Source: Siphonodentalium dalli (taxonomy: Eukaryota; Mollusca; Scaphopoda; Gadilida; Siphonodentaliidae). From it: 64,000 bases of DNA. Under the pieces are notes generated by a model. It saw only the letters and a program-made list of their open reading frames with translations. It was not told the origin of the DNA and did not search any database. A program made the position numbers and the translations under genes. The stretch spans positions 181,508,011-181,572,010 of the forward strand of contig CP136064.1 in assembly GCA_032622095.1 (NCBI GenBank), written 5' to 3'. The first letter of the stretch is position 1. The number at the start of each line of letters is the position of its first letter. Of this stretch, positions 1-12,180 are shown one piece after another.

Positions 1-382
1 TGATTCTTACACATGGAATATAAGTAGTGACTCACCTTGTCGGATCTGAGCGATTGTCATTTTGTTTATCGCGATGAATCCGTCCCACCAATAAAGAAGT
101 ATTTATTTATTAACGCCCCTCGGGTGTATACTGTGGTACAGGTTTGAGAAAGCTGTGGTTCGCTGGGCATTTTATAAATAGATAATGGTTTTTTTCCGGT
201 TGTGACACTTCGCAGTAGGTCGCTATTTGCGGACGTCTATTTGCGGAGGTCCCCAAATTCGCGGAGCTCCCCTAAAATTGTCGAAATATGTTGATTTTAA
301 TTAGGGAACGGGTGTGTATATGTCAATTGATTTAAACAAATAACGACACGATCATTATAATAGTGATTTGTTCTATCAATCT
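1..382. other. No gene recognised
   Basis: AT-rich unique-looking DNA. I see no conserved ORF, RNA gene or clear repeat here. The (CAT)n run at about 387-407 belongs to the minus-strand LINE tail that follows. Confidence 0.5.
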
Positions 383-845
383 TATCATAATCATCATCAT
401 CATCATCTTTACTTGTGAGTCACTTGAACATAATACTTCTCGTCGAACTCGTATTTTTTATAATAGAAGAATGAGTCTATGTATATTTTGAATTTATCGA
501 GTGTTGGAGCCTCAACAGCGAAGTCTGGCAGAGAGTTCCAGCTATTTACCACCCTCTGCGTGAAGAAATATTTTCCTATGGCCTTGTTAACAATAGGCAT
601 CTGTAGCTTTTTATTATGTCCCCTTGTTCTTGCTGATGAATGTCTTTCTAATAGGTCACAAGCATTGATATTGTAATGACCATTCAACAGTTTATATACC
701 TCGATTAGATCTCCTCTAAATATCAGATTGAGTCTTATCATTCGGTCTCGGTAGCATAGCGTTTTGATTTGACGAACTAGTTTCGTTGCTTTTCTTTGTA
801 TTTCTCTAACACAATGCATTGATATTTGTGATGTGGGCTCCATGC
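383..845 (-). mobile_element. 5'-truncated CR1/jockey-like LINE, 3' end
   Basis: The minus strand encodes about 144 residues (409-843) that match the extreme C-terminus of ORF2 in CR1/L2/jockey-type non-LTR retrotransposons. The visible landmarks are REIQRKATKLV, YRDRMIRLNL, IEVYKLLNG, a basic RTRGHNKKL stretch and FFTQRVVNSWNSLP. No polymerase motif is present, so this is only the tail of the protein. Past the stop codon the element ends in a short (GAT)n simple repeat, read as CAT repeats at about 387-407 on the plus strand. A microsatellite tail is usual for this LINE group. I infer a dead 5'-truncated insertion. The ORF is intact, so it may be fairly young. Confidence 0.75.
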
Positions 846-2149
846 ATAGTTACATTATTCGATGAAATGTCTGACCATGCTTATGTAGAGCGATTAGGAA
901 GTGTCGATGTCCAAGTTCGTGAAAGTTCTATTGACTATGCCGATCATTTGAGAAGCTTTATTGTTTTAGGATATTGTAGGACCGTGTCAAATTGAGCTAT
1001 AGCGATGGGATTTCTCGCAGGACAACACATTTCGGGTTTTCGTGGGGTGTGTATTCGCTGGATGTCTTATAGTTGCAGTATGCAACTATTATGACCGCGT
1101 TAATTGCTTTCGATGTTTAGGTATGAACAATCGCTGGGCCACGCACTCTTGGTGGGAACACAATGCCTCCGATTTTTGATCCGCATTTAAAAGCTTTCTG
1201 GTGTTGTGAATGAGAAACCTGCAGTAATAAGTCGTAGTTTTTTTGTAATAAGTTGAAGGATTAGTTGTTTTAACGGAATTCTGAGGCGTGCATTCATGTA
1301 ACCAATATATTTTATATTATAATTTATATTTATGGCTAATAATATGATATTGAGGGCGTTACCATTTCTGATTATGGTTTTATTGTTTACAACTGCGTAT
1401 ACTTTGGACGTTATAACATGAGACATGAACATCATAAACACATTAGTTCGCAAAATTAAAGACAACAATAGGGTTTTACATAGAGATGTATCAATCAGTC
1501 TAGTGGGCTTGACTAAGATTTTTAGGACACCTGGTTATCCTATCTCTGTGAAGATACAGATGTTTTAAAGAAATATCCAGGTGCTCCTCTGTTCATGTTG
1601 CTATATACTGGCTAATTATTCTCAGTGTAAAAGAAATGTTGCTATGCATGTACATGTATATCAGCTACATGTGCCCGACACAATGAGTCTGTTCTACAAC
1701 ATGTATGAAATAATCTAAATCGGTCATATATACCTTTGTCAGATGTCAGTATTGGATGATCCTGAAAAGTAATATGCTACTAACTGCGTTTTCTTTTTAT
1801 CTCAGAAGAAACTATATTTGACTGCACACTGTGACCACTATTTTTGAACAGGTCTTCTATACATTTCCATATCTCTTGACAAATTGTAATATTTTTGTAG
1901 AAACTATATTGAATGGGACAGACTCAATTGTGTTATAATATATACATGAGCCATTATAATATCCAATCCTCTGACGATTCAAGGTCCCTTAGTTTGCAAG
2001 AATATATGTACCTCTTAAATAGAATGATAAATATACTTTTAATGCTTTATTCAATGTATCTGTTTTGCTAGCTCATTATATGAATTCCCTGATTCCCACT
2101 CCTATAAATATGACAGTTGAGAAGATATAATTGTTCAAGTGACTTAATA
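846..2149. other. No gene recognised
   Basis: AT-rich intergenic DNA. The minus-strand frame at 1187-1468 shows no recognisable domain and has low-complexity composition. No repeat family from elsewhere in the window was recognised here. Confidence 0.4.
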
Positions 2150-2626
2150 CGGGCGGCGTTGGCAGTGGGTATGCTATTAAAATATTCACCTCCGTCAAAA
2201 ACCGCCATAAACAGAAAGAATAGTAAAATATAGACAGACCTTGTTCTTATACCAATCAGAAATATGGCATAAACAGTATGTTATTGTCAATTTTTCTCCT
2301 TTGCTATGTAAACAAAAGCAAAAAAACGTTACGTTACCTGGCTTTTGTTTAGATCCGGATATGGTAAACATAAAGAGCGTTTATATCATTTGTGTGGAAT
2401 TAACCAATATAATTTAGCTGTGGTATGTAAACAGAAGCATAACGTCTGTAACAAGAACATGCTCTTGTTTACGTACACCATCGTACGTCTTGACGACAAT
2501 ATACTATTTACGCGCTGATTATGTTTGGCATATGAACAAAGCTATATATATTTTAATATTCCTTCTGTTGACGGCGATTTGAACAAATATGAATATTTCT
2601 GCAACGAAAGCCGCCCGCGTGCCTTT
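2150..2626. repeat. Foldback (inverted-arm) repeat, copy 1
   Basis: The two ends are imperfect inverted copies. The left end starts CGGGCGGCGTTGG and continues TATTAAAATATTCACCTCCGT. The right end, read in reverse complement, starts CGGGCGGCTTTCGTTG and continues through related sequence. The centre holds ATAAAGAGCGTT and GTAAACA motifs. A related copy in reverse orientation lies at about 37900-38410, and a partial copy at about 59745-59960. This suggests a non-autonomous foldback or MITE family; no coding capacity is visible. Confidence 0.55.
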
Positions 2627-2699
2627 AATTCGGTCACAATTTGTCGAGATTGTGAAATTTGAACGCCAAAAATCTCCTTAGAGCGATATGATCATGACT

Positions 2700-3347
2700 G
2701 GGAGATCACTATATATCTAACTTTGTAGGATCTCGGCGAATAGAACAATCATACCAATGCTAGTGCATCTCCTCTCGCCATTCATGACCCAAACGACACC
2801 AAATGTGATTAAATTCATTGTATCATTAGAGAAGAACGTGTATGAATTGATGGAAATTAGTGCTAAATATATTTGTATCAGCTTTGGTGTAACTCCCCTC
2901 CTCATGCATGACTTGAACGGCGCCACTTTAAAACTATTTAAACCACGTCTATTAGACTCATGCATGCATGATATAATGGAGATGATTATTTATAAGTTTG
3001 GTGGTAATCGGTAACTAAACAAATTCTTATCATAGTTATTACCCCCCCCCCCCCCCATCACTCACCCAAACGGCACCAATTTGGCGTCTTTAAATAACCC
3101 GATTATATTCCTCGTAAAAAAAATAGTTTTTAAAACCAATTGTTGGTTCCCCGCCTGCACCCCTGACTCGAACGGCGCCATATCATGGAGGTGATTATGT
3201 ATAAGTTTGGTGGAAATCGGCGATAGAACTATTTCATTTTTTTGCCCCTCCCCTTTTCTGTCCATGACACCAACAGCGTCACTTTAGAAAATTTTAACCG
3301 GCACCATTATTTTCCTCGTAAAAAGTTACCCCTGTTAGACCGCCGTG
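2700..3347. repeat. ~145-bp tandem array, left part
   Basis: Degenerate units share a GGCGCCACTTT core, a TTTAAACCACACCATTAGA-type segment, ATCATGGAGATGATTAT and AAGTTTGGTGG. The same units continue at 7615-8790 on the other side of the LINE, so one array was split by that insertion. The ORFs at 2757-3014 and 3062-3265 are chance frames in repeat DNA. Confidence 0.65.
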
Positions 3348-3357
3348 AAGTTATATA
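3348..3357. repeat. Target-site duplication of LINE (left copy)
   Basis: AAGTTATATA occurs here and again at 7605-7614, immediately flanking the LINE. Both copies lie inside the interrupted ~145-bp array. This is a typical length for target-primed reverse transcription. Confidence 0.6.
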
Positions 3358-3500
3358 TTGTTGATAAAAAAACTAAGATCATGCATACATTTCATCGTTC
3401 ATTACTTTATTTGAACTCTTATACATGTTACAATATAAAAAATGAAAGCAGATATTTAAGACGGATAATCCATGATATGATTGTTATCTTGATATGAATA

Positions 3501-4240
3501 TTGAAAATGGCTAATATATCAATTGGAGCCATGAACTGTCGTGGGTTGTCGTCTGACCATGTAAAGCGTAGAGATTTATTTAATAGATGTAGAGCTAGGT
3601 ATGATATTTCGTTGTTAATTGATACGCATTCAAGTAAAGAAACAGAAAAGATGGAATGGGGTTATGAAGCCATTTTTTCTTCATTTTCCAGTGCTAAAAG
3701 AGGGGTGGCCGGCCATTATTTTTAAAAATTCAATCCAATATGAAATACACGAAATAGTGGCTGATGACGGTGGAAATTACATCATTGTTGATATTAAAAT
3801 CCAACATCAGAGACTTAGCCTATGTGCTGTATATGGGCCGAACGAGGACAGCCCAATGTTTTTTGAAAAACTTTTTAACAAAATTGACAAATTGGAAAAC
3901 TCTTCTATGATAATTGCAGGAGACTGGAATGTACCTCAGGACTATTCAATAGATACAATCCATTATAAACAGAAAAACAACACAAAATCAAATGAAAAAA
4001 TGAAGTTCTGGCAAATGAGGTTAGGTTTACACGATACATGGAGGCTTCATAACCCAGGCATTAAACGATACAGTTGGAGGGGCCCAGGAAGTAAAATGGC
4101 TAGTCTCGACTACTTTCTGGTCTCCTCTGATCTTCAGTCTTTCATAAAAACAATCTGATATACATACTAGTTATAAATCAGACCATTCTCCAGTGAGCTT
4201 AACTATACAATTTGTGAGTCATCCCAGGGGCAGAGGGACA
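3501..4240 (+). pseudogene. LINE ORF2 endonuclease domain (broken)
   Basis: This is the apurinic/apyrimidinic-type endonuclease that would nick target DNA for retrotransposition. Motifs in order are NCRGL near the start, DTHSS (usually ETH), VYGPNEDSP, AGDWNVPQD, YSWRGPGSKMASLDYFLVS and finally SDHSPVSL at about 4170-4205. The reading frame shifts near 3700, where the frame starting at 3501 gives way to the one starting at 3619, and again near 4160-4190. The catalytic Glu position reads Asp. The family normally keeps one frame through endonuclease and RT, so this copy is dead. Confidence 0.8.
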
Positions 4241-7200
4241 TGGAAATTTAACAACAGTTTATTGAGAGACAAAAAGTATATAGAATTAGTTAAAACTATA
4301 ATTGCTGAGGTAGTAGACCAATATGTAAACAATAACACTGAAAATATACGCATTGGGGAGGAAAATCTTTTTAAAATCAATGATCAACTATTTTGGGAAA
4401 CCCTAAAAATTATGATTCGTGGCCAAACTATTGCATACTCTTCAAATTTGAAAAAGGGAAGAAATGAATCTGAAAATAAACTTGAGACAGAAATTTCAAG
4501 GCTTTCGGAAATACTCGACAATGGTGATGAATCGGTCGCTGCAAAAATAGATAAATTAAAATCAGAGCTAGTCGAATTAAGAGACAAGAAAATACAGGGA
4601 ATAATTCTGAGAACAAAAGCAAAATGGAAAGTAGAAGGAGAAAAATCAATTTAGAAAAAAGAAGCTACACTGAAAAAACTATTGCCAAACTAATTAAGAG
4701 TGATGGATCTGAAATAACCGAACTTTCTGACATAATTGAAGAACAACACAATTTTTACAAAAATCTATATGAATCAAAGATTGAACCAACAGCTGGAGAT
4801 GAAGAAAATAATTTTCTTGATGTTGAAAACCCTTGAATTTCTTGGATACGCAGGAAACTGAATCCTTGGAGGGACAACTAACTGAATACGAATGCACAGC
4901 ATCATTAAAAAAGATAAAAAATGAAAAATCCCCAGGATCAGATGGATATACAGCAGAATTCTACAAATTTTTCTGGAAAGATCTGGGGCAATTTGTTGTT
5001 AACTCATTGAACTATGGTTTTCGTACACAAAAATTATCAGTCACACAAAGATGTGGAATTATAACATGTCTGCCAAAACCCAATAAACCTAAAGAATACA
5101 TTAAAAATTGGAGGCCTATTTCGCTTCTCAATGTTGATGTTAAAATTGGATCAACAGTTATTGCTAATCGGGTAAAGAAAGTCCTCCCAAAACTTATTGC
5201 AGATTCACAACTTGGATTTCTAGCAGGGCGTTACATTGGGGAATCATCAAGGCTTACATTTGATTTATTAGAAAAATGCGAGCAAAGAGATATACCTGGA
5301 TTACTAGTACTACTTGATTTTGAAAAAGCTTTTGACTCCTTAGAATGGAGTTATTTAGAAAATTGTTTAAAATTTTACAAATTTGGACCAGATATCATCG
5401 GTTGGGTAAAAACCTTTTATACAGATATTTTCAGGTATATTGTCAATAACGGAAACCTATCTAACAAGATAGATATACATAGAGGGGTAAGACTTACCTG
5501 TTTATTTTAGCGGTAGAAACTCTTAGCGCATCTTTAAAAAATAATTTAGATATAAACGGGATAAAAATTAACAAAACTGAATACATGGTCTCACAATATG
5601 CAAATGACAGGAACCTCTTCCTCAGGAATGACTCACACTCATTAAACGAAGCCCTTAATACAGTCCGAAATTTCGCAAAGATAACAGGAATAAAAGCAAA
5701 CTTCCAAAAAACTCAAGTCTTATGGATTGGATCGAAACGGGGCTGTGGTGAAGAAATTCCAACAGAAGAAAATATCCTATGGAATCACTCAAATTTGGTC
5801 ACTATACTTGGTATTGAATTCAACCTCTTCAATGACGACTACATTGAAAATAATTACAAGACAAAAATAAAAAAGCTAGAAAATCTACTGAATGACTGGT
5901 CCTTCAGACAACTAAGTCTTACTGGAAAAACAACAGTAATAAAGACTCTTGCACTTCCAATGTTAATTCACTGTCTATCAGTACTACCTCCCCCTTCAAA
6001 AGACACATCTCTAAAAATCCAACAAATCTTTTATCGCTTTTTATGGTCTGGTAAAAATGATAAAATTAAACGTAATGTTATAATAAATAAAATTGAAAAC
6101 GGAGACTTGAAGTTTCCACATATTGACTCGTTTGCAAATGCATTAAAAATGACCTGGATACAAAAATTGCTAGACACTTCCAATAATGCCAGCTGGAAAA
6201 ATTTAATCTTAGATGACTTGGAGCCCTTTGGTGGTCCAAAAGTTTGGTTCTTTCAAAATGAAGCACTGACTATTATGGCAAATAAAGTTAATCCATTTTG
6301 GAAAAGTGTTATACATGCTTGGAGTTTGGTAGATCAAGATATCAGCACAGCCCCACAAGACATCCAATCCCAATCCATTTATTGGAATAAATATATAAAA
6401 ATAGACAATCATATGCTCTTAAACACTAAATGGATAAAGCAGGGTGTATTTTTTATAAATGACTTGATGAAAGATGATGGTGGACTCTTGACTATCCATC
6501 ATTCTGTAGCACTTATAAATTACAAATTCCTTTCACATACTATCAAGGACTGTTGAATGCGATACCATCCCAATGGAGAGCATGTTTGAGAAATAGTGAG
6601 AAACTTGAATCAATTAAAAAAGCAAAAATAGAAATTCTCGGGAATGCCTTAAAACCATGTAAGATTTTTTACCCAATTATTCTTAGACAATATGTTGAAA
6701 CACCTTCCCACAACCAAAAAAAATGGTCTAATAGACTTGGAATAGCTTTATGTGATTTGGATTGGAAACAAATATACAGGAACCCATATCATATCACAGA
6801 TGATACTGGCCTGATAAGTTTTCAATACAAAATTAATCAAGACATACTTTATACAAATTCAAAATTATTCAAGTGTAAACTGTCAGAAACAGAATTATGC
6901 TCTTTTTGTGGGAACACGAAAGAAACAATTATACATCTCTTTTGGGATTGCCCCATTTCAAAATCAGTTCTACTTCAACTCCAACATAAGTTAAAAGAAA
7001 AGTGTGATATTACATTCGAATTAAAACCAGAGTATACTGTCTTAGGTATGCATGGAGATATACATCCCAATGATACCCTTGGTATCTGTACAATACTGTA
7101 TAGAAAATTTATATACTCATGTAAAACGAGGGCTACCAACCCAACTATAAATGGACTTCTTGAATTGTTTAAATATTATAAAAGAATTAAAACTCTAAAC

Positions 7201-7275
7201 ACACATTCCTTGAATGATAGAAGTAAAAAATATGGGGAAAGATGGGAAGATCTGGAAGCAATTCTTAGCAATTGA
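4193..7275 (+). pseudogene. LINE ORF2 reverse transcriptase and C-terminal knuckle (broken)
   Basis: This continues from the endonuclease. A linker at 4193-4836 is rich in Lys and Glu. The RT follows from about 4900, with KSPGSDGYTAEFYKFFW, NWRPISLLNVDVKIGS, LGFLAGRYIGES and VLLDFEKAFDSLEW. The RGVRQGCPLSP block is cut short, reading RGVRLTCLF and then a frame change near 5505. The active-site YADD reads YAND at about 5600, so the first catalytic Asp is lost. The C-terminal part has CSFCGNTKETIIHLFWDC at about 6898-6950, a CCHC knuckle typical of L1/Tx1 elements. Frames break near 4640, 4835, 5510 and 6553. It is a pseudogene. Confidence 0.85.
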
Positions 7276-7604
7276 AAACAAGGCAATATCTACTTTTCAG
7301 TGAAGCTATTACTCAAACATGCTCATAATATGGATTTAATAACTTCCCCCCCCCCCCCCCACGACAGTTCAGAAATAAGTGATCATAAGTATCCACGTTT
7401 CACAAATACACTGATTATCCAAAAAAAATTACTTGTTTTATATTTTGTTACTTTATATCTACAAATTACATTTAATCATATATACATGTATGTTCATATA
7501 TACCTCAAAATATTTGAAAATGTTATACAATACTGAATAAGACATGATGTCACATGATGAAATTTAAAAAATGATCTGAATAAAAAATATTAAAACAAAC
7601 AAAA

Positions 7605-7614
7605 AAGTTATATA
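7605..7614. repeat. Target-site duplication of LINE (right copy)
   Basis: AAGTTATATA, identical to 3348-3357. After it the interrupted ~145-bp array resumes. Confidence 0.6.
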
Positions 7615-8790
7615 GAGAACACACACAGGCAGATATTCGCAAATATATCTAGGCACCACATGTGGCGTTTTTAACACGCACGATTTGTTTCCTCGTATCA
7701 TTTGAGCAGAACGTGTATAAATTTGATGGTAATTGGCACTAAATATATTTTTATCAGTTTTGGTGACCCTCTCCCTTACAGTGCACCCCTGAATCGAATG
7801 ACGCCACTTTGGCAGATTTAAGCCACAACATTAGACTCAGACTAAAACGGTGCCACTTTTCAAGACTTTTGACATCATTAAACCTCACCCTCTATACACC
7901 CCTGACTCGAATGGCCCCAATTTTGACATCTTTAAACCACACAATTAGACTCCTGATATCATGGTGATAATTATTTATAAGTTTGGTGCTAATCGGCGAC
8001 TAAACAATTTTTTATCAGATTTAGTGACCACACCACTCCCCCATCTCTCACCCAAACAGCAGCAACATAGGGGGTTTTAAATCACACGATTAGATTCCTC
8101 GTATCATGGATAAGAATGTGTATAAATTTGGTGGAAATTGGCACTAAAATATTGTGTATCAATTTTGGTGACCCTCTCCCTTTCAGTGCACCCCTGAATC
8201 GAATGACGCCACTTTGGCAGATTTAAGCCACACCATTAGACTCCTCATACCATGGGGATGAATTTTTGCATCAGTTTGGTTGCAATCGGCGAATAAAACA
8301 ATTATTATCAAATTTAGTGCCCACCCCCATCCCAATCTCTCACACAAACGACACTAATTAGGCGTCTTTAAATCACACAATTAGATTCTTTGTATCATGG
8401 AGAAGAATGTGTATCAATTTGGTGGAACGATAGCGCTTAAATATTTATATCTATGTTGGTCCCCCCCCCCCCTTCATTGTATCCCTGACTCTAACGGCGC
8501 CACTTTTGACATATTTAAACCACACCATTAGATTCCTCATATCATGTGGATGATTATATATAAGTTTGGTGGCAAATATTTCTGCCCCTCCCCCTTTTCT
8601 GCCCCTGACAACAACGGTGTCACTTTAGAAAATTCTAACCCGCGCCATTATCTTTCTCGTAAAAAGTTACCCCTGATAGACCCCTTTTGTGTTATCTAGA
8701 TGGTCCCCTGTGAATTTCTATAGAACACAGACAGACAGACAGATATGCAGACAGACATTCGCAAATATAGATATAGATTCTGGTCTGGTA
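7615..8790. repeat. ~145-bp tandem array, right part
   Basis: About seven degenerate units. The phrase CACAxxATTAGAxTCCT recurs near 7815, 7940, 8085, 8225, 8375 and 8525, a spacing of roughly 143-151 bases. Each unit ends in ATCATGG...AAGTTTGGTGG. The array ends in a short CAGA/GACA simple repeat at about 8727-8757. Same family as 2700-3347. Confidence 0.65.
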
Positions 8791-9756
8791 CATGATTATA
8801 TCATTTCACTTAAATATAATAACAAATTTAGCTAATTTACAAAAAAAAGTTGCACATAGTTAAGCAACCCAGATAGAAAACATATCTGATATTCAAAATT
8901 TGTCTCATTTTGTTGGTTTTCCTGATTATACTGAAATTTGCAGGTCAAAAACACTAAAAATGTCCACAAAAAAATATATATTTTCCACCTGCTCCGCCAT
9001 GGATACCTCAGTGTTTTGGAACCACCATGGGGCAAGGATAATTGGAGATAGCTTCAAAATGTTTACAATTTCGTATGACACAACACTCATCTGGGTGCCG
9101 GTCTAATAGAGATTACAATACAACACACGTGTAATAATATGTGTATGTATTGTATGGTGTATACATATATATATACACGTTTACAATTCAAGTTGCTCAA
9201 CTTATTCAGCTTCGGTTGTACACCCAACAGTGACGAGAGTAACTGTTGCTGTACCAGAACCCGACTCAATGCATATGCAGGTGTATAGGTTATAATACAC
9301 CAAATACAAATTAGTATCTAGAGTGATTTCCCCTGGGACTGTTAATAATTTAAGGCAGGGGTTCAGGGTTGGTGATTTTTTCGATGCCATTTTTTCTCCA
9401 TTTTAAGGGTAATGTGACGTTTGTCAAACTGCAGCGTTATGCAATACGTTGACAAGTACTTTTGGGCACATGTTCCTGTGTCTAAAAGGGCGTTCTTCAA
9501 TTTTTGATACTCGTGTAGGGTCAAATAACCTATATTTTGTGCAAAAATATCCATCTCGCAGAGGAGTAGATTTTTACAAAGTGTAATAAGTAACTGCCTA
9601 GAAGCACGTGTAACCGGCAATAAGGAGAATCCCGTACAGAAAAGTTATCCCATTTTCAGGTTAGGTAACTCCAATAAAAGAAATAATCATTACCGCATGT
9701 AGCGCTATTTCCCCCCCCGCAGGCAATTTATTGTGTTATTTGATATTAATTTTTTT
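8791..9756. other. No gene recognised
   Basis: AT-rich DNA with a small TATA-rich patch at about 9160-9180. The several 60-85 residue frames on both strands have no recognisable domain. Confidence 0.4.
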
Positions 9757-10905
9757 TTGGCAATATATAACTGGTGCTGCTCTGGTACGAACTGATGCGA
9801 CACTGATTGAAGTTACAGGGACCTTATTTGGCAATATCAAACTGGTGCTGCTCTGGTATAAACTGATGCGACACTGTTTGAAGTTACAGGGACCTTATTT
9901 GGCAATATAAAACTGGTGCTGCTCTGGTATAAACTGAGGCGACACTGATTGGAGTTCCATGGACCTTATTTGGCAATATATAACTGGTGCTGCTCTGGTA
10001 TGAACTGATGCGACACTGATTGGAGTTACATGGACCTTATTCGGTAATATATAACTGGTGCTGCTCTGGTATGAACTGATGCGACACCGATTGGAGTTAC
10101 ATGGACATTATTTGGCAATATATAACTGGTGCTGCTCTGGTGTGAACTGATGCGACACCGATTGATATTACATGGACCTTATTCGGTGATATATAACTGA
10201 TGCTGCTCTGGTAAGAACTGATGCGACACCGATTGATATTACAGGGACCTTATTCGGCGATATATAACGGGTGCTGCTCAGGTAAGAACTGATGCGACAC
10301 CTATTGATATTACAGGGACCTTATTCGGTAATATATAACTGGTGCTGCTCTGGTATGAACTGATGCGACACCGATTGAAGTTACATGGACATTATTTGGC
10401 AATATATAACTGGAGCTGCTCTGGTGTGAACTGATGCGATACCGATTGATATTACATGGATCTTATTCGGTGATATATAACTGATGCTGCTCTGGTAAGA
10501 ACTGATGCGACACCGATTGATATTACAGGGACCTTATTCGGCGATATATAACTGGTGCTGCTCAGGTAAGAACTGATGCGACACCTATTGATATTACAGG
10601 GACCTTATTTGGCAATATATAACTGGTGCTGCTCTGTTATGAACTGAGGCGACATTGATTGGAGTTACATGGACCTTATTTGGCAATATATAACTGGTGC
10701 AACTCTGTGATGAACTGACGCGACACCTATTGATATTACAGGGACCTTATTTCTGCGATATATAATTGGTGCTGCTCTGGTATGAACTGATGCGACACGG
10801 ATTTGAGTTACAGGAACTTATTTCGCAACATATAATTGGTGCTGGTCTGGTATGAACTGATGCGACACTGATTAGAGTTACATGGACCTTATTTGGCAAT
10901 ATAAT
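9757..10905 (+). repeat. ~71-bp satellite array, forward half
   Basis: About 16 head-to-tail units of roughly 71 bases. The core reads AACTGGTGCTGCTCTGGTAT, then GAACTGATGCGACACCGATT, a short variable segment, and GGACCTTATTTGGCAATATA. Units differ at a few positions (GATATTACAGGG versus GGAGTTACATGG). Some blocks of three to four units look duplicated as higher-order repeats, for example around 10120-10320 and 10390-10600. Confidence 0.9.
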
Positions 10906-10954
10906 ATGATCATACGCAAGCGTAATTAACGAACCAAAGCTAAAACAATCACAT

Positions 10955-11590
10955 AGGCCGGTGTCGCATCAGTTCATACCAGTGCAGTACCAGTTATGTC
11001 GGCGAATAAGGTCCCTGTAATACGAATCGGAGTCGCATCATGTCATACCTGAGCAGCAGCAGTTATATATTGCCAAATAAGGTTCCTATAACCCCAATCA
11101 GTGTCGCATCAGTGGGTACCAGTGCAGCACCAGTTATATATTGCCAAATAAGGTCCATGGAACTCCAATCGGTGTCGCCTCAGTTTATACCAGAGCAGCA
11201 CCAGTTATATATTGCCAAATAAAGTCCCTGTAACTCCAAACAGTGTCGCATCAGTTCATACCAGAGCAGCACCAGTTATAGATTGCCAAATATGGTCCAT
11301 GTATTTCAAATCAGTATCGTATCAGTTCATACCAGAGCAGCGCCAGTTATATATTGCCAAATAAGGTCCCTATAATTCCAATCAGTATCGCATTTGTTCA
11401 TAACATAGCAGCACCAAATATATATTGTCAAATAAGGTCCCTGTATTTCCAATCAGTATCGCATCAGTTAATAGCAGAGCACCACCAGTGATATATTGCC
11501 AAATAAGGTCCATGTAACTCCAATCAGTGTCGCATCAGTTCTTACCAGAGATGCACCAGTTATATATTGCCAAATAAGGTCCATGTAGCT
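10955..11590 (-). repeat. ~71-bp satellite array, inverted half
   Basis: About nine units of the same satellite in reverse complement (ACCAGTTATATATTGCCAAA, TAAGGTCC, GTGTCGCATCAGTTCATACC). They are separated from the forward half by only about 50 bases of unrelated sequence (10906-10955). Together the halves form a very large inverted repeat. Confidence 0.9.
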
Positions 11591-11624
11591 CAAATTACTA
11601 TAGCTAGTTATGGTATAGTGTGGT

Positions 11625-11745
11625 CGTCGGGAGGTTGAACCTGGAAAAAATGTTTTAAAGCTGGTTTTGGTCTCATTTTGCGCGCGCACAAGTATCAGGA
11701 ATAACATATCCAAAATCAGCTAAAATCCGCCTTGGGGAAAAATTC
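11625..11745 (+). repeat. Left terminal inverted repeat of nuclease-like element
   Basis: From GAGGTTGAACCTGG through AATCCGCCTTGGGGAAAAA this segment is the reverse complement, with mismatches and one divergent stretch, of 15513-15640. The pair brackets the minus-strand pseudogene at 12181-14760, which suggests transposon termini of about 120 bases. Confidence 0.6.
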
Positions 11746-12180
11746 AGGATTCAAGATGGCATCCAGTGTGGCGGCCAACAATTAGAAATATTCCCCAATC
11801 AGCATTAGTCCGTTGTGAGGTAGGGGTAATGGGCTTGCTCTTTACAAATGTCATCACGATTGACAAAGGATTCCACGGGAGTCACACTGACCAAATATCA
11901 GTCTCAGATTCAAAAGATGGCCCCCAAAATGGCCACCAAAATGACAATTATTTCTTTTGTTTATTTCGTTGATCGAAATCAGCCATTGATGACCAGAATG
12001 AGAAGTACTTCACGATTTCGACACTAGGCGGTCAAATATATCAATATACTCAAACCTCATCCTCGTCATCTATCAGAACCTCTTCTGAATTATTCATGCA
12101 GCCATCTCCACGACAATCTGTACAAGCGATATTTCAGACCATGTTTGCGACATGTACACACAATTATGTCACATGGTTTT

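Larger units (their letters stand above)
3358..7604 (+). mobile_element. L1/Tx1-like LINE, ORF2 only, inactivated
   Basis: A non-LTR retrotransposon in the plus orientation. It contains an apurinic-type endonuclease, a reverse transcriptase and a C-terminal Cys/His knuckle, followed by a 3' UTR and an A-rich end (AAACAAACAAAAAAG). It is bounded by a 10-bp direct repeat, AAGTTATATA. There is no ORF1: the element begins about 150 bases before the ORF2 start, so it is 5'-truncated or from a lineage without a visible ORF1. At least six frame changes interrupt ORF2. Fragments of related LINEs lie at 19853-20620 and 35890-36690. Confidence 0.85.
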
